Shown one piece after another: positions 7,884 through 15,930 of a stretch of DNA of 38,515 bases. The DNA comes from Opitutaceae bacterium (GTDB lineage Bacteria; Verrucomicrobiota; Verrucomicrobiia; Opitutales; Opitutaceae): the NCBI GenBank assembly GCA_003151515.1, contig PLXS01000013.1, positions 1 to 38,515 of the forward strand, read 5' to 3'. Made by a program: the position numbers and the translations under genes. The notes under the pieces were generated by a model that searched no databases, was not told the DNA's origin, and saw only the letters and a list, made by a program, of their open reading frames with translations. Numbering within the stretch: position 1 is the stretch's first letter; the number at the start of each line of letters is the position of its first letter.

Positions 7884-7995
7884 GTTCGTTGTCGCCACTG
7901 CGGTGAAAATGTACCCGGTGCGCACGCAATATTCAACGCTTCGCGCTAGCTCGAAGGTTGCCCTGGCGCCGCGAAGCGTCTGGACTCGCGGGCCG

Positions 7996-8571
7996 ATGGA
8001 TCCGTCCCAGAAGGAGATTCTCGACATCTTCACGCGAACGCGCGCGCTCCTGACTGGCCACTTCGTGCTGCGCTCCGGCCTTCACAGCGCCCACTACTTC
8101 CAGTGCGCCCAGGTGTGCCAGCACATGGACGCAGTCGAGCGCCTGGCCGAGCTCTTGCTGGCGAAGGTGCGCCGAGAGGGATGGGCCTTCTCGACCGTGC
8201 TGGCGCCGGCGATCGGCGGCCTGGTCATCGGCCAGGAGGTGGCGCGCCAGGCGCGCGCCCGCTACATCTTCTGCGAGAAGGAGAGCAACGTCCTCGTCAT
8301 GCGCCGCGGCTTCAGGATCGGGGCCGCCGAGAGGGTGCTCGTCGTGGAGGACGTCGTGACGCGCGGCGGCCGCGTCGTCGAGTGCCTGGACATCATCCGC
8401 AGAGCCGGGGGCGCGCCGGCGGGGATCGCCATGCTGGTTGACCGCAGCGCGGGAAGCGCGCGATTCGACGTCCCGTCCGCCTCGCTGCTCGAGCTGAGCT
8501 TCCCCACTTACCCTGCCGACAAGGTGCCCGAGGAGCTTGCGAGTATACCCGTGGAGAAGCCAGGGAGCTAA
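7996..8571 (+). CDS. pyrE: orotate phosphoribosyltransferase
   Basis: This enzyme converts orotate and PRPP to orotidine monophosphate in pyrimidine synthesis. The 191-residue protein has the PRPP-binding motif VLVVEDVVTRGG and the N-terminal region FVLRSGLHSAHYFQCAQV, typical of the shorter OPRT form. ATG 7996 fits the usual N-terminus; the open frame back to 7744 is antisense to the HTH-MBL gene. Its substrate PRPP is made by the prs product encoded at 10088. Confidence 0.9.
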   Translation: MDPSQKEILDIFTRTRALLTGHFVLRSGLHSAHYFQCAQVCQHMDAVERLAELLLAKVRREGWAFSTVLAPAIGGLVIGQEVARQARARYIFCEKESNVLVMRRGFRIGAAERVLVVEDVVTRGGRVVECLDIIRRAGGAPAGIAMLVDRSAGSARFDVPSASLLELSFPTYPADKVPEELASIPVEKPGS

Positions 8572-8597
8572 CGCGCGCCCCTTATCCGGACGCCGCC

Positions 8598-10022
8598 CTA
8601 GCGCTTGGTCACCACGAGCCACCGCTGGAGGCCGCGGTAGGCGACGAGCAGCAGGTTGTGGCCGGGATGGAGGAGCGCCTTGGCGGCCGCGACGTCGTCG
8701 ACCGGGTTCCTGTTGATCTCGATGATGACCGCGCCCACGGGCAGGTCCTGGGCATAGTCCGACTTCTCGCTCACCCCGGTGACCACGAGGCCCGTCGTCC
8801 GGGCGTCGAGGCCGAGGTGGCGGCGCACCTCGTCAGTCAGCTTCGCGACCTCGATTCCGTCGAGGATCTCGTTCGGCTTCTCCGCGACCTGGGCCAGCGT
8901 GACGCTCATCGTGATCGGCTTTCCGTCGCGCGAGATCTCCAGGGCGACCTTGGTGCCCGGGGGCATCTGGGAGATCGTCAGGCGCAGCTCGTCGTGGCTC
9001 TCGATCGACTTGCCGTTTACCGTGAGAATGACGTCGCGGCGCTTGATCCCGGACTTCTCGGCCGGGCTGTCGGCGCCGGTGGAGGTGACGATGACGCCCT
9101 TCGTGTCCTTGGGCAGGCCGACCTGCTCGGCCACGTCGGGCGTCAGCGGGTCCGCCGTGACGCCCAGGAACCCGCGCGAGACCGTGCCCGTCTCGATGAG
9201 GCTCCTCATCACGTTGGCGGCCATGTTGACGGGCACCGCGAAGCCGATGCCGATGTTGCCGCGCGAGGGCGACATGATCGCGCTGTTGATCCCGATCAAC
9301 CTTCCCTTCGCGTCGACCAGTGCGCCGCCGGAGTTGCCCATGTTGATGGCCGCGTCCGTCTGGATGAAGTCCTCGTAGCCGTTAACTTCGTCGAGGATGC
9401 CGAGGTTGCTGCGGCCCTTTGCGGAGACAATGCCCATGGTGACGGTCTCGCCAACGCCAAGGGGGTTGCCAAGCGCGAAGACGATGTCGCCGACCCGCAG
9501 CTTGTCGCTGTCGGCGAACGTGACGACCGGCAGGCCCGTCGCCTCGATCTTGACGACCGCGACGTCGGTCTTCGGGTCGGCGCCCACGACCTTCGCCGGG
9601 AATTTGCGCCCGTCGGGCAAATCCACCGTGAGCTCGTCCGCCCCCTCGATAACGTGGTTGTTCGTCAGGATGTAGCCGTCGGACGAGACGATCACCCCGG
9701 AGCCGAGCCCCATCTCCTTGTGCTCGCGCTCGTCCTCGGGGATGTCGCCAAAGAACTGGCGCATGATGGGGTTGATCTGCTCGCGCACGATCTTCGCCGA
9801 CTCGATCGACACGACCTCCTTCTGCACGGGGTCGACGATGTCCGCGTAGCTCGTTATGAGGCCTGACTTTCCGTCGTTGACCGGCGAGAAGTCCTTCTTG
9901 AGCTCGGGCATCTTCGCGGCCGGCAGGCCGGAGGCGCCGTCGCCGCGCGCCGCGACCGCTAGCGCCAGGGCCGCGACCATGAGGGAGGCTGCCTGGAGCC
10001 TGGGAATGAAGCTGAGTTTCAT
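8598..10022 (-). CDS. HtrA/DegQ-type periplasmic serine protease with two PDZ domains
   Basis: This is a trypsin-like protease for protein quality control outside the cytoplasm. The 474-residue product starts with a signal peptide (MKLSFIPRLQAASLM, then an Ala/Val-rich core to about residue 26). The catalytic triad is visible: His123 in TNNHVIEGAD, Asp153 in PKTDVAVVKI, and Ser231 in MGNSGGALVD. Two PDZ domains follow (about 255 to 350 and 375 to 474). ATG 10022 gives a clean signal peptide; ATG 10043 in the same frame would add seven residues. A candidate promoter lies just upstream. The gene follows prs by 65 bases on the same strand. DegP, DegQ and DegS cannot be told apart with certainty, but two PDZ domains exclude DegS. 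Confidence 0.92.
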   Translation of the reverse strand: MKLSFIPRLQAASLMVAALALAVAARGDGASGLPAAKMPELKKDFSPVNDGKSGLITSYADIVDPVQKEVVSIESAKIVREQINPIMRQFFGDIPEDEREHKEMGLGSGVIVSSDGYILTNNHVIEGADELTVDLPDGRKFPAKVVGADPKTDVAVVKIEATGLPVVTFADSDKLRVGDIVFALGNPLGVGETVTMGIVSAKGRSNLGILDEVNGYEDFIQTDAAINMGNSGGALVDAKGRLIGINSAIMSPSRGNIGIGFAVPVNMAANVMRSLIETGTVSRGFLGVTADPLTPDVAEQVGLPKDTKGVIVTSTGADSPAEKSGIKRRDVILTVNGKSIESHDELRLTISQMPPGTKVALEISRDGKPITMSVTLAQVAEKPNEILDGIEVAKLTDEVRRHLGLDARTTGLVVTGVSEKSDYAQDLPVGAVIIEINRNPVDDVAAAKALLHPGHNLLLVAYRGLQRWLVVTKR

Positions 10023-10037
10023 ATAAGAGAGACGGGT

Positions 10038-10066
10038 GACCATACGCGGGCCTGACAAGTTCCACA
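10038..10066 (-). promoter_or_regulatory. candidate promoter for the HtrA gene
   Basis: Read on the minus strand, TTGTGG is followed after 17 bases by TATGGT, with the ATG at 10022 shortly downstream. The match to the sigma-70 consensus is partial. Confidence 0.3.
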
Positions 10067-10070
10067 AACC

Positions 10071-10083
10071 GGGGCCGGACCCC
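10071..10083 (-). terminator. short GC hairpin after prs
   Basis: GGGG-TCCGG-CCCC sits a few bases after the prs stop on the minus strand, followed by GGTTTGT. The four-pair stem and poor T-tract make it a weak terminator candidate. Confidence 0.3.
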
Positions 10084-10087
10084 TTTT

Positions 10088-11035
10088 TCAGAAGCCCTTG
10101 ATGCGAAATAGGCTCGTAATGCTTTCGTTCGTGTTGATGCGCTGGATCGCCTGGCCGAGGAGCCCCGCCACGTTCAGGACCGTTATCGGCAGGCCCCTCG
10201 TGTCGATCGGCACCGTGTTGGTTGTGATCAGCTCGTCCAGGAGGCCGCCCTTGAGCCGCTCGTAGGCGATGTCGCCCAGGATGCAGTGGCTGACGGCCGC
10301 CCGCACCGAGCGCGCGCCCTTTCCCCGCAGCATCGCAGCCGCCGCGGCGAGCGTGCCCGCGGTCTCCGTGATGTCGTCGACCAGCAGGACGTCGCAGCCG
10401 TCGACCTCGCCGACGACGCTTATCGCCTCCACCTTGGTGGCGCTCTTCCTCCTCTTGGCCACCATGCCGAGGCTCGCCCCGAGGACGTCCGCGTAGGCCG
10501 CCGCCATCTTCATCCCCCCGATGTCGGGAGAGCACACGACCAGCGACTCCTGCTTGCCCATGCCCAGGTGCTCGAAGAAGACGGGCGAGGCGTAGAGGTG
10601 GTCCACCGGGATGTCGAAGAACCCCTGGATCTGCTGGCTGTGCAGGTCCATCGTGAGGATGCGGTTGGCGCCCGCGGACACCAGGAGGTTCGCGACCAGC
10701 TTCGCGGTGATCGGGACGCGGGGCTGGTCCTTGCGGTCCTGTCGGGCGTACCCGTAGAACGGGATGACGGCCGTTATCCGCTGGGCCGAGGCGCGGCGCG
10801 CCGCGTCGATCATGATCAGCAGCTCCATCAGGTGCTGGTTCGTCGGCGGGCAGGTCGACTGGATGATGAACACGTCCTGGCCGCGGATGTTCTCGTCGAT
10901 CTTCACGAACGTCTCGCCGTCGGGGAAGGTGGAGACGGTGGCCTCGCCGAGGGGCACGCCAATGGTGCGGCAGATGTCCTCGGCCAGCGCCCGGTTGGAG
11001 TTTCCTGCGAAGATCTTGAGTCGGGATTCGCTCAT
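10088..11035 (-). CDS. prs: ribose-phosphate pyrophosphokinase (PRPP synthetase)
   Basis: The enzyme makes PRPP from ribose 5-phosphate and ATP, feeding purine, pyrimidine, histidine and tryptophan synthesis. The protein has 315 residues, the usual bacterial length. Hallmarks are FPDGETFVKI, the ATP-binding loop PFYGYARQDRK, the Mg-binding segment TMDLHSQQIQGFF and the PRPP loop VLLVDDITETAGT. Start ATG 11035 (MSESRLKIFAGNSN) is standard. It lies between trmL (49 bases upstream) and the HtrA gene on one strand. Confidence 0.96.
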   Translation of the reverse strand: MSESRLKIFAGNSNRALAEDICRTIGVPLGEATVSTFPDGETFVKIDENIRGQDVFIIQSTCPPTNQHLMELLIMIDAARRASAQRITAVIPFYGYARQDRKDQPRVPITAKLVANLLVSAGANRILTMDLHSQQIQGFFDIPVDHLYASPVFFEHLGMGKQESLVVCSPDIGGMKMAAAYADVLGASLGMVAKRRKSATKVEAISVVGEVDGCDVLLVDDITETAGTLAAAAAMLRGKGARSVRAAVSHCILGDIAYERLKGGLLDELITTNTVPIDTRGLPITVLNVAGLLGQAIQRINTNESITSLFRIKGF

Positions 11036-11084
11036 GCGCGCGCCATCTTGGGCCGCCGACCGCCGGAGGCTACCCCAAAATACT

Positions 11085-11555
11085 TCAGCCCCCGCGCAGG
11101 GCGCCCGTCTGACGCAGCGCCTCGTACGCGGCGATGCCGGCCGCGGTGCTCAGGTTGAGGGAGCGAAGCTCCGGGTTCGCGTGGGGGATCGTGACCCGGC
11201 GCCCCTCCATCTCCTTGTGGAGCCAGTCGGGCGCCCCGCTCCCCTCGTTTCCGAAGACGAGCCCGTCGCCGTCCTCGAACCCGGCGTCCCAGAAGCTCAG
11301 GCTGGCGCGGGTCGTGAACAGCCAAAGGCGCCTCGGGGCGAGCCCGCTCGCGCGGAACGCCTTCCAGTCGGCGTGCTCGTGGACGTCGAGAGAGAACCAG
11401 TAGTCCATGCCCGCCCGCTTGAGGTTCCGGTCGGTGATCCTGAAGCCCAGCGGGTGGATGAGGTGCAGGCGCGAGCGGGTGAGGGCGCACATGCGCCCGA
11501 CATTTCCCGTGTTCTGCGGGATCTCGGGCTGGAAGAGGACTATGTGTATCATCAT
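11085..11555 (-). CDS. trmL: tRNA (cytidine(34)-2'-O)-methyltransferase
   Basis: This is a SPOUT-class enzyme that methylates the 2'-hydroxyl of the wobble base of certain leucine tRNAs using SAM. The 156-residue product matches the TrmL type: IHIVLFQPEIPQNTGNVGR at the N-terminus, LHLIHPLGF, LVFGNEGSGAP, and LRSLNLSTAAGIAAYEALRQ forming the SAM-binding knot. Two consecutive ATG codons (11555 and 11552) are equally possible starts. It diverges from the receiver gene and leads the trmL-prs-htrA group. Confidence 0.92.
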   Translation of the reverse strand: MMIHIVLFQPEIPQNTGNVGRMCALTRSRLHLIHPLGFRITDRNLKRAGMDYWFSLDVHEHADWKAFRASGLAPRRLWLFTTRASLSFWDAGFEDGDGLVFGNEGSGAPDWLHKEMEGRRVTIPHANPELRSLNLSTAAGIAAYEALRQTGALRGG

Positions 11556-11607
11556 GCGCCTTTGGCCGCCGGCCTTCCTGGGGAGGTTTCTTGCCAGGAT
11601 CCCGGAT

Positions 11608-11633
11608 AATGCAAGACTCTTGCGGGTTGCATT
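11608..11633. promoter_or_regulatory. nested palindromes between trmL and the receiver gene
   Basis: AATGCAA (11608-11614) and TTGCATT (11627-11633) are a perfect inverted repeat. Inside it is the 13-bp palindrome GCAAGA-C-TCTTGC (11611-11623). The location between divergent genes suggests an operator; no regulator can be named. Confidence 0.4.
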
Positions 11634-11677
11634 TTACCTGCCGGCCAATAGGATCGGGGCCCATCGCCACAACGAGA

Positions 11678-12103
11678 GTGAAACCCGCCGGCAAGAGAAG
11701 CCACGAGCCACGCCGCTGCATCGTCATCGTCGACGATGAGCAGTCGTACGTCGAGCTGATGGCGCAGATGATCGCCGACAACCTGGACTGCGCGGTCTAT
11801 GCCTTCACCCGTCCCCTGGAGGCCCTCGGGGCGCTTTCCAAGATCCCGGCCGGCGTCGTCGTCACCGACTACTCGATGCCCCAGATGGACGGCGTCGAGT
11901 TCATCAGGAGGGCGTCGAAGATAGCACCCAACGCGGCCTTCATCATCATCTCAGGGCACGACCTGAACCCCATCAAGGACGACCTCGCCCGGTTGAAGAG
12001 GCTGAAGATGCGCCTGCATAAGCCCTTCGGATGGCAGCCGCTCACCGAGGCCGTGCTCAGGGTCTGGCCCGGAGATGACGTCCCGTCCCAGCGAAACGAG
12101 TAG
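11678..12103 (+). CDS. stand-alone response regulator receiver domain protein
   Basis: The product is a single CheY-like receiver domain with no output domain, 141 residues from GTG 11678. The phosphorylation-site residues are present: Asp19 and Asp20 in VIVDDEQ, the acceptor Asp64 in VTDYSMPQMDG, Ser92 in IISGHD and Lys115 in HKPFGW. No histidine kinase is encoded nearby, so its partner is unknown. The frame is open upstream to ATG 11591. I chose GTG 11678 because it leaves a short leader before the first strand and keeps the nested palindrome outside the gene; the choice is uncertain. It converges on thrB. Confidence 0.85.
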   Translation: MKPAGKRSHEPRRCIVIVDDEQSYVELMAQMIADNLDCAVYAFTRPLEALGALSKIPAGVVVTDYSMPQMDGVEFIRRASKIAPNAAFIIISGHDLNPIKDDLARLKRLKMRLHKPFGWQPLTEAVLRVWPGDDVPSQRNE

Positions 12104-12120
12104 CTCAACCCGGGGGCCGC

Positions 12121-13029
12121 TCAGCCCGTGACCGTCAGGCCGTCGTTGTCGGCCCCGAGGATGCGGCCCTCGCTGACCATCGAGGCGGCCGCGAAAGCGG
12201 ATGTCATGGCCTTGTAGACCGCCTCGGCCCTGGAACTTTCGCACACGCAAAGGACGCTCGAGCCCGAGCCGCTCAGCCATCCCGTCCAGGCGCCCGCCGT
12301 TATCCCGGCCGCTATGGCGCTGCTTCCGCCCGGGATCGCGGGCAGGCGGTAGGGCTCGTGGATGAAGTCGCCGGCGCTGTGCGCGAGCCTCGCGAAGTCG
12401 CCGGAGACGAAGGCCGCGACCAGGTAGGCCGCGCTGTTGACGCTCTTAACGGCGTCGAAGAAGGGAAGCTTGGCCGGGAGGGCCCCCCGCGACTCCTTGG
12501 TCACAAGCTCCACGGGCGGCGAGACGACCACGAAGGAGACGTCGGCGGGCACGTCGAAGCGCTGCGTGTCCACGTAGGCCCCCGTCGCCGGGTCCGATCT
12601 CGAAACGCAGAATCCGCCGAGTATCCCGGCGCCGGCGTTGTCGGGGTGCCCCTCGATCGCTGCGACGAGCCCGACCAGGCGGCTGCGCCCGAGCGCCGTC
12701 GCGTGGATCGCGTCCAGGCCCGCCAGGACGCCGGCAACCACGGTCACGCTTGAGCCCAGGCCGCGCGCCGCGGGCACTTCGCCCTCGATGCGGTAGCGGA
12801 AGCCCGCGCGCCTTCCGGTCGCGGCAGCGAACGAGTCCGCGGCCTCGGCCACCATGGGCAGCGCCCGAGCGTCCGCCGGGGTATCGGGCAGCGGCGCGCT
12901 GCCCGCGTGCGCGGTGACCGTGACGCGGTTGTAGAGGCGAAGCGCCAGGCCCAGGGTGTCGAAGCCGGCGCCGCAGTTCGAGGTGCTCGCCGGCACGCGC
13001 ACGACGACCGAATCGGGGCGCCTCTTCAT
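12121..13029 (-). CDS. thrB: homoserine kinase
   Basis: This is a GHMP-family kinase that phosphorylates homoserine in threonine synthesis. The 302-residue product has the N-terminal VRVPASTSNCGAGFDTLGLA, the ATP-binding loop RGLGSSVTVVAG and the C-terminal SGSGSSVLCV. Its ATG at 13029 overlaps the smpB stop as ATGA, so the two are probably translationally coupled. The pathway link to asd at 83 is clear. Confidence 0.93.
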   Translation of the reverse strand: MKRRPDSVVVRVPASTSNCGAGFDTLGLALRLYNRVTVTAHAGSAPLPDTPADARALPMVAEAADSFAAATGRRAGFRYRIEGEVPAARGLGSSVTVVAGVLAGLDAIHATALGRSRLVGLVAAIEGHPDNAGAGILGGFCVSRSDPATGAYVDTQRFDVPADVSFVVVSPPVELVTKESRGALPAKLPFFDAVKSVNSAAYLVAAFVSGDFARLAHSAGDFIHEPYRLPAIPGGSSAIAAGITAGAWTGWLSGSGSSVLCVCESSRAEAVYKAMTSAFAAASMVSEGRILGADNDGLTVTG

Positions 13030-13505
13030 CCGCGGCGCGACCTCAGGGCCCTGTTCACCTCTCGCATCTGGTCCTTCTTCTTCAGGTCCTCGCGTTTGTC
13101 GAAAAGTTTCTTTCCCGTGCAGAGGGCCACCTCGACCTTGATGAGGGCCTTCTTGAAGTACATGCGAAGCGGGATCAGGGCCTTGCCGCCGGCATCCATG
13201 GCGAGGGCGACCTTGCGGATGTCCTTGCGGTGCAGGAGGAGCTTGCGGGGGCGCTTGGCGTCGTGGTTCAGCGAGTTGCCGTATGTGTACGGCTCGATGT
13301 GCGAGCCGTACATCCAGACCTCGCCCTTCTCGACCCGGCAGAAGGCGTCGCTCACCTGCGCCTTACCCGTGCGCACGGACTTAACCTCGGTGCCCAGCAG
13401 CTCGATCCCCGCCTCAAACCTCTCCCCGACAACGAAGTCCCTGAATACCTTCGAGTTCCTGACTTCCGTCAGGCGCGTGGAGCCGCTGTTTGGTTGCGCA
13501 GCCAT
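13026..13505 (-). CDS. smpB: SsrA-binding protein
   Basis: SmpB binds tmRNA and brings it to stalled ribosomes for trans-translation. Family features are FRDFVVGERFEAGIELLGTEVKSVR, the segment with HIEPYT, RPRKLLLHR, and a basic C-terminal tail with KKLFDKREDLKKKD that enters the empty mRNA channel. I chose ATG 13505 (159 residues); ATG 13520 would add five. It sits 64 bases after rpoZ and overlaps thrB by four bases. No tmRNA gene is in the window. Confidence 0.94.
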   Translation of the reverse strand: MAAQPNSGSTRLTEVRNSKVFRDFVVGERFEAGIELLGTEVKSVRTGKAQVSDAFCRVEKGEVWMYGSHIEPYTYGNSLNHDAKRPRKLLLHRKDIRKVALAMDAGGKALIPLRMYFKKALIKVEVALCTGKKLFDKREDLKKKDQMREVNRALRSRRG

Positions 13506-13569
13506 GGGTGCCGGTTGCAAGGCCCGCGCTCGACCGCATCCTGCCGCGCCCGCCGGGCGCCGCCAAAGG

Positions 13570-13770
13570 TCAGTTGTCGCCTGCCTCGAAGCTGATCTTT
13601 TCCTCTATGATCTCGCGAAGCGCAATATCCTCCGGCGAAAGCTTTTCCAGAGATTCGACCAAGGGACGGTTTCCCCGCTTGAGCTGTTTGACGCGGCGCG
13701 AAACTACGTTGATCAGCACGTTCGGGTCCGTAATCCTTCCAAGCGCCTGTTTGATGTAGTCGTCCCTCAT
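13570..13770 (-). CDS. rpoZ: RNA polymerase omega subunit
   Basis: The 66-residue protein assists assembly of the beta-prime subunit. It shows the omega pattern: an N-terminal helix, then LINVVSRRVKQLKRGNRPLVE, and EDIALREIIEEKISF. The form resembles Verrucomicrobia omega proteins I recall rather than the longer proteobacterial one. It is first in the rpoZ-smpB-thrB group. The 141-base gap to the short basic protein gene (13771 to 13911) should hold divergent promoters, but I found no convincing consensus there. Confidence 0.85.
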   Translation of the reverse strand: MRDDYIKQALGRITDPNVLINVVSRRVKQLKRGNRPLVESLEKLSPEDIALREIIEEKISFEAGDN

Positions 13771-13911
13771 AACATTGTGGATTCTAGAGCGAAGAGGTCG
13801 AAGCTGACGAGAGCGAAGGGGGGGTCAAGGGTGAATTTCTCCTTGTCTTACACCGGGGCGGTGGTTACCCCATCAACCCTTTAACTCCCAACTTTTGTCC
13901 CCCCTTCCACA

Positions 13912-14067
13912 ATGTCGCAGCACAAGAGTCTCCAGGGTTCGAGCGGTATCGTCGTCAAGCGCAATGTCCTGAAGCGCTTCGAGCGCATCGACTTACTGAA
14001 GAAGCGCGGCCAGTGGAAGGCCGGCGACCGGATATTGGGCCTGCGCAAGACCAAGCCGGACGTCTGA
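13912..14067 (+). CDS. short basic protein (Chlamydiae/Verrucomicrobia family)
   Basis: This 51-codon gene encodes a protein beginning MSQHKSLQGSSG, with a basic core NVLKRFERIDLLKKRGQWK and ending LGLRKTKPDV. Roughly a third of the residues are Lys, Arg or His. From memory it matches a conserved family of very short basic proteins found in Chlamydiae, Verrucomicrobia and related phyla (TIGR04137), of unknown role, possibly RNA or ribosome associated. It is the best phylum marker in the window. The leader upstream of the ATG is C-rich without a Shine-Dalgarno sequence. The DedA gene follows closely. Confidence 0.85.
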   Translation: MSQHKSLQGSSGIVVKRNVLKRFERIDLLKKRGQWKAGDRILGLRKTKPDV

Positions 14068-14075
14068 CCGGCCCT

Positions 14076-14702
14076 TTGCACGAGCTAGTCCAGAGCCTCC
14101 TCGCCTCCTATCAGCATTCGCTGCAGACGGGGGGATACGCGTACATCGTTTTCCTGATGGCGCTTGAGAGCTCCGTGGTCCCGCTGCCAAGCGAGTTCGT
14201 CATTCCGCCGGCGGTCATCCTTGCAACCGGCGGCCACAGCTCGATGACGCTGCCCGGCATCGTCCTTGCGGCCGCGATCGGCAGCCTGCTTGGCGCGAGC
14301 GCCATGTACTGGGTGTCGCGCCTTGCCGGCCGGCCGCTGGTCGTCAAGTACGGGCGGCTGATCTTCATCCCGGCCGGGAAGGTGGAGCAGGCGGAGCGCT
14401 GGTCCCAGCGCTTCGGCAGCTTCGGCATTTTCCTCTCGCGCATGCTCCCGGTTGTGCGCCACCTGATCGGGATCCCCGCCGGAATCGTGAGGATGACGTA
14501 CTGGAAGTTCTCGCTCTACACGTTCATCGGGTCGCTCTTCTGGTGCGGCGTGCTGGCCTACGTCTCGAAGATAGCGGGCCAGGACGAGAAGCTGATGCAC
14601 GGCGAGATCCGCGAGATGACGATCTGGGCCGCCGGCGTGGCGGCGGTTCTCGGCTCCGCGTACTATTTCCTGGTCTACAGGCTCTCCCGCAAGGAGGCCT
14701 AG
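14076..14702 (+). CDS. DedA/SNARE-associated (VTT domain) membrane protein
   Basis: DedA proteins are inner-membrane transporters, now linked to undecaprenyl phosphate and phospholipid recycling. The product (208 residues from TTG 14076) has the conserved ALESSVVPLPSEFVIPPA, a central amphipathic stretch, and FLSRMLPVVRHLIGIPAGIVRM with the family FxRxxPxxR-like arginines. About five membrane segments are visible. The start is uncertain: ATG 14013 is in frame but lies 55 bases inside the short basic protein gene. It converges on chrA. Confidence 0.88.
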   Translation: MHELVQSLLASYQHSLQTGGYAYIVFLMALESSVVPLPSEFVIPPAVILATGGHSSMTLPGIVLAAAIGSLLGASAMYWVSRLAGRPLVVKYGRLIFIPAGKVEQAERWSQRFGSFGIFLSRMLPVVRHLIGIPAGIVRMTYWKFSLYTFIGSLFWCGVLAYVSKIAGQDEKLMHGEIREMTIWAAGVAAVLGSAYYFLVYRLSRKEA

Positions 14703-14715
14703 GGCCGCGGCCTAG
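14699..14715. terminator. stop-codon hairpin between DedA and chrA genes
   Basis: CTAGG at 14699-14703 pairs with CCTAG at 14711-14715 around GCCGCGG. The stem contains the DedA stop TAG and the chrA stop CTA. Same arrangement as at 1668 and 7021. Confidence 0.4.
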
Positions 14716-15902
14716 CGAAGGAGCCACTGGCCCGCGGCGCCCATCACGGCTACCAGCAGCCACGGGGGCATGCGCGCCGTCCCCAGGAGCGCGACCGCGA
14801 CCACGGCGGCCGCGACGTCGGCCGCGTTCCTGATTCCCTCGGTGCACACCGGCCGGTAGAGGGCGGCCAGCAGAATCCCCACGACCGCCGCATTGGCGCC
14901 GCGAAGCGCGGCCCTGGCCCAGGCCGTCCCGCGCAGGACGTGCCAGAACGGGTATGCCCCGCCCACGGCGAGCCAGCCCGGCAGGAAGATCGCAAACAGG
15001 GCGAGCAGCCCGCCGGCCCAGGCGTGGGGGCCGCGGTAGATCAGCGTCCCCAGGTAGGCCGCGAACGTGAACAGCGGCCCCGGGATGGCCTGCGCCGCGC
15101 CGTAGCCCGCGAGGAACATGCCGTCGCTCACCCATCCCGGCGGCACGACCTCCGCCCGCAGCAGCGGCAGCACCACGTGGCCGCCGCCAAAGACGAGCGC
15201 CCCGGAGCGGTAGAAGCCGTCGAAGACAGCGAGATCGCGGCTCCCCGTCTGCCTTTCGAGCAGGGGCAGCACGACGAGGAGAAGCCCGAAACATGCGAGC
15301 GAGGCGATGGCCCAGGCGTGCGCGCGGCCGATCCCGGGCGCGGGCTCCCGCCCGGACTCCTCGCCCCGGCCGAGCCGCCAGCCCGCGAGGGCGCATGCGG
15401 CGATCGCCCCGACCTGGCTCGCCACCCCCGGGCGCAGGAGCACGGCCGCGGCTGAAGCGAGCGCGAGCAGGCGCCGCGGCCAGTCCGGGCACAGCTTCGA
15501 GGCCATGCTCCACACCGCCCGCGCGACGACGGCGACCGCGGCGAGCTTGAGCCCGTGCACCCAGCCGGAGCGCGACACGTCGCCCATCGAGCCGACGCCG
15601 TAGGCGAAAAGGACCATGGCGAGCGCGGAAGGCAGGATGAAGCAGGCCGAGCCGGCGATCGCGCCCGCGAGGCCAGCCCTTCGCATGCCGATCGCGAACA
15701 CGGCCTGGCTGCTGGCGGGCCCGGGAAGAAACTGGCAGAGCGCGACCAGGTCGGCAAATGCCGCGTCGTCAAGCCAGCGGCGGCGAACGACGAATTCCCT
15801 CTGGAAGTACCCCAGGTGCGCGACCGGCCCGCCGAACGAGGAGAGCCCCAGCTTGAGGAACGCCCCGGCGACCTCGGCAACGCTGGCGATCGTCCGCGTC
15901 AT
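14712..15902 (-). CDS. chrA: ChrA-type chromate/anion transporter, two-domain
   Basis: This is an inner-membrane protein of the CHR family, 396 residues with two homologous halves. The first half has SSFGGPVAHLGYFQREFV, then LVALCQFLPGPASSQ. The second has VFGGGHVVLPLLRAEVV and GYGAAQAIPGPLFTFAAYLG. The paired FGGP/FGGG and PGP motifs are family hallmarks. ATG 15902 gives the standard N-terminus; the frame is open to 16082 but overlaps the DUF983 gene. It is last in an apparent operon crcB-DUF190-DUF983-chrA led by a fluoride riboswitch. That raises the possibility that it handles another anion or works under fluoride stress. Confidence 0.88.
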   Translation of the reverse strand: MTRTIASVAEVAGAFLKLGLSSFGGPVAHLGYFQREFVVRRRWLDDAAFADLVALCQFLPGPASSQAVFAIGMRRAGLAGAIAGSACFILPSALAMVLFAYGVGSMGDVSRSGWVHGLKLAAVAVVARAVWSMASKLCPDWPRRLLALASAAAVLLRPGVASQVGAIAACALAGWRLGRGEESGREPAPGIGRAHAWAIASLACFGLLLVVLPLLERQTGSRDLAVFDGFYRSGALVFGGGHVVLPLLRAEVVPPGWVSDGMFLAGYGAAQAIPGPLFTFAAYLGTLIYRGPHAWAGGLLALFAIFLPGWLAVGGAYPFWHVLRGTAWARAALRGANAAVVGILLAALYRPVCTEGIRNAADVAAAVVAVALLGTARMPPWLLVAVMGAAGQWLLR

Positions 15903-15930
15903 GGGCGCAATCCGTGCGACAGGCGCCGGC

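Noticed and set aside
10023..10535. N-terminal extension of the HtrA frame to 10535
   Set aside because: It lies antisense-free but inside prs in another frame, lacks protein-like composition, and would bury the signal peptide starting at 10022.
13771..13911. Promoters between rpoZ and the short basic protein
   Set aside because: TAGAAT and TTGACC-like boxes occur, but not at workable spacing on either strand.
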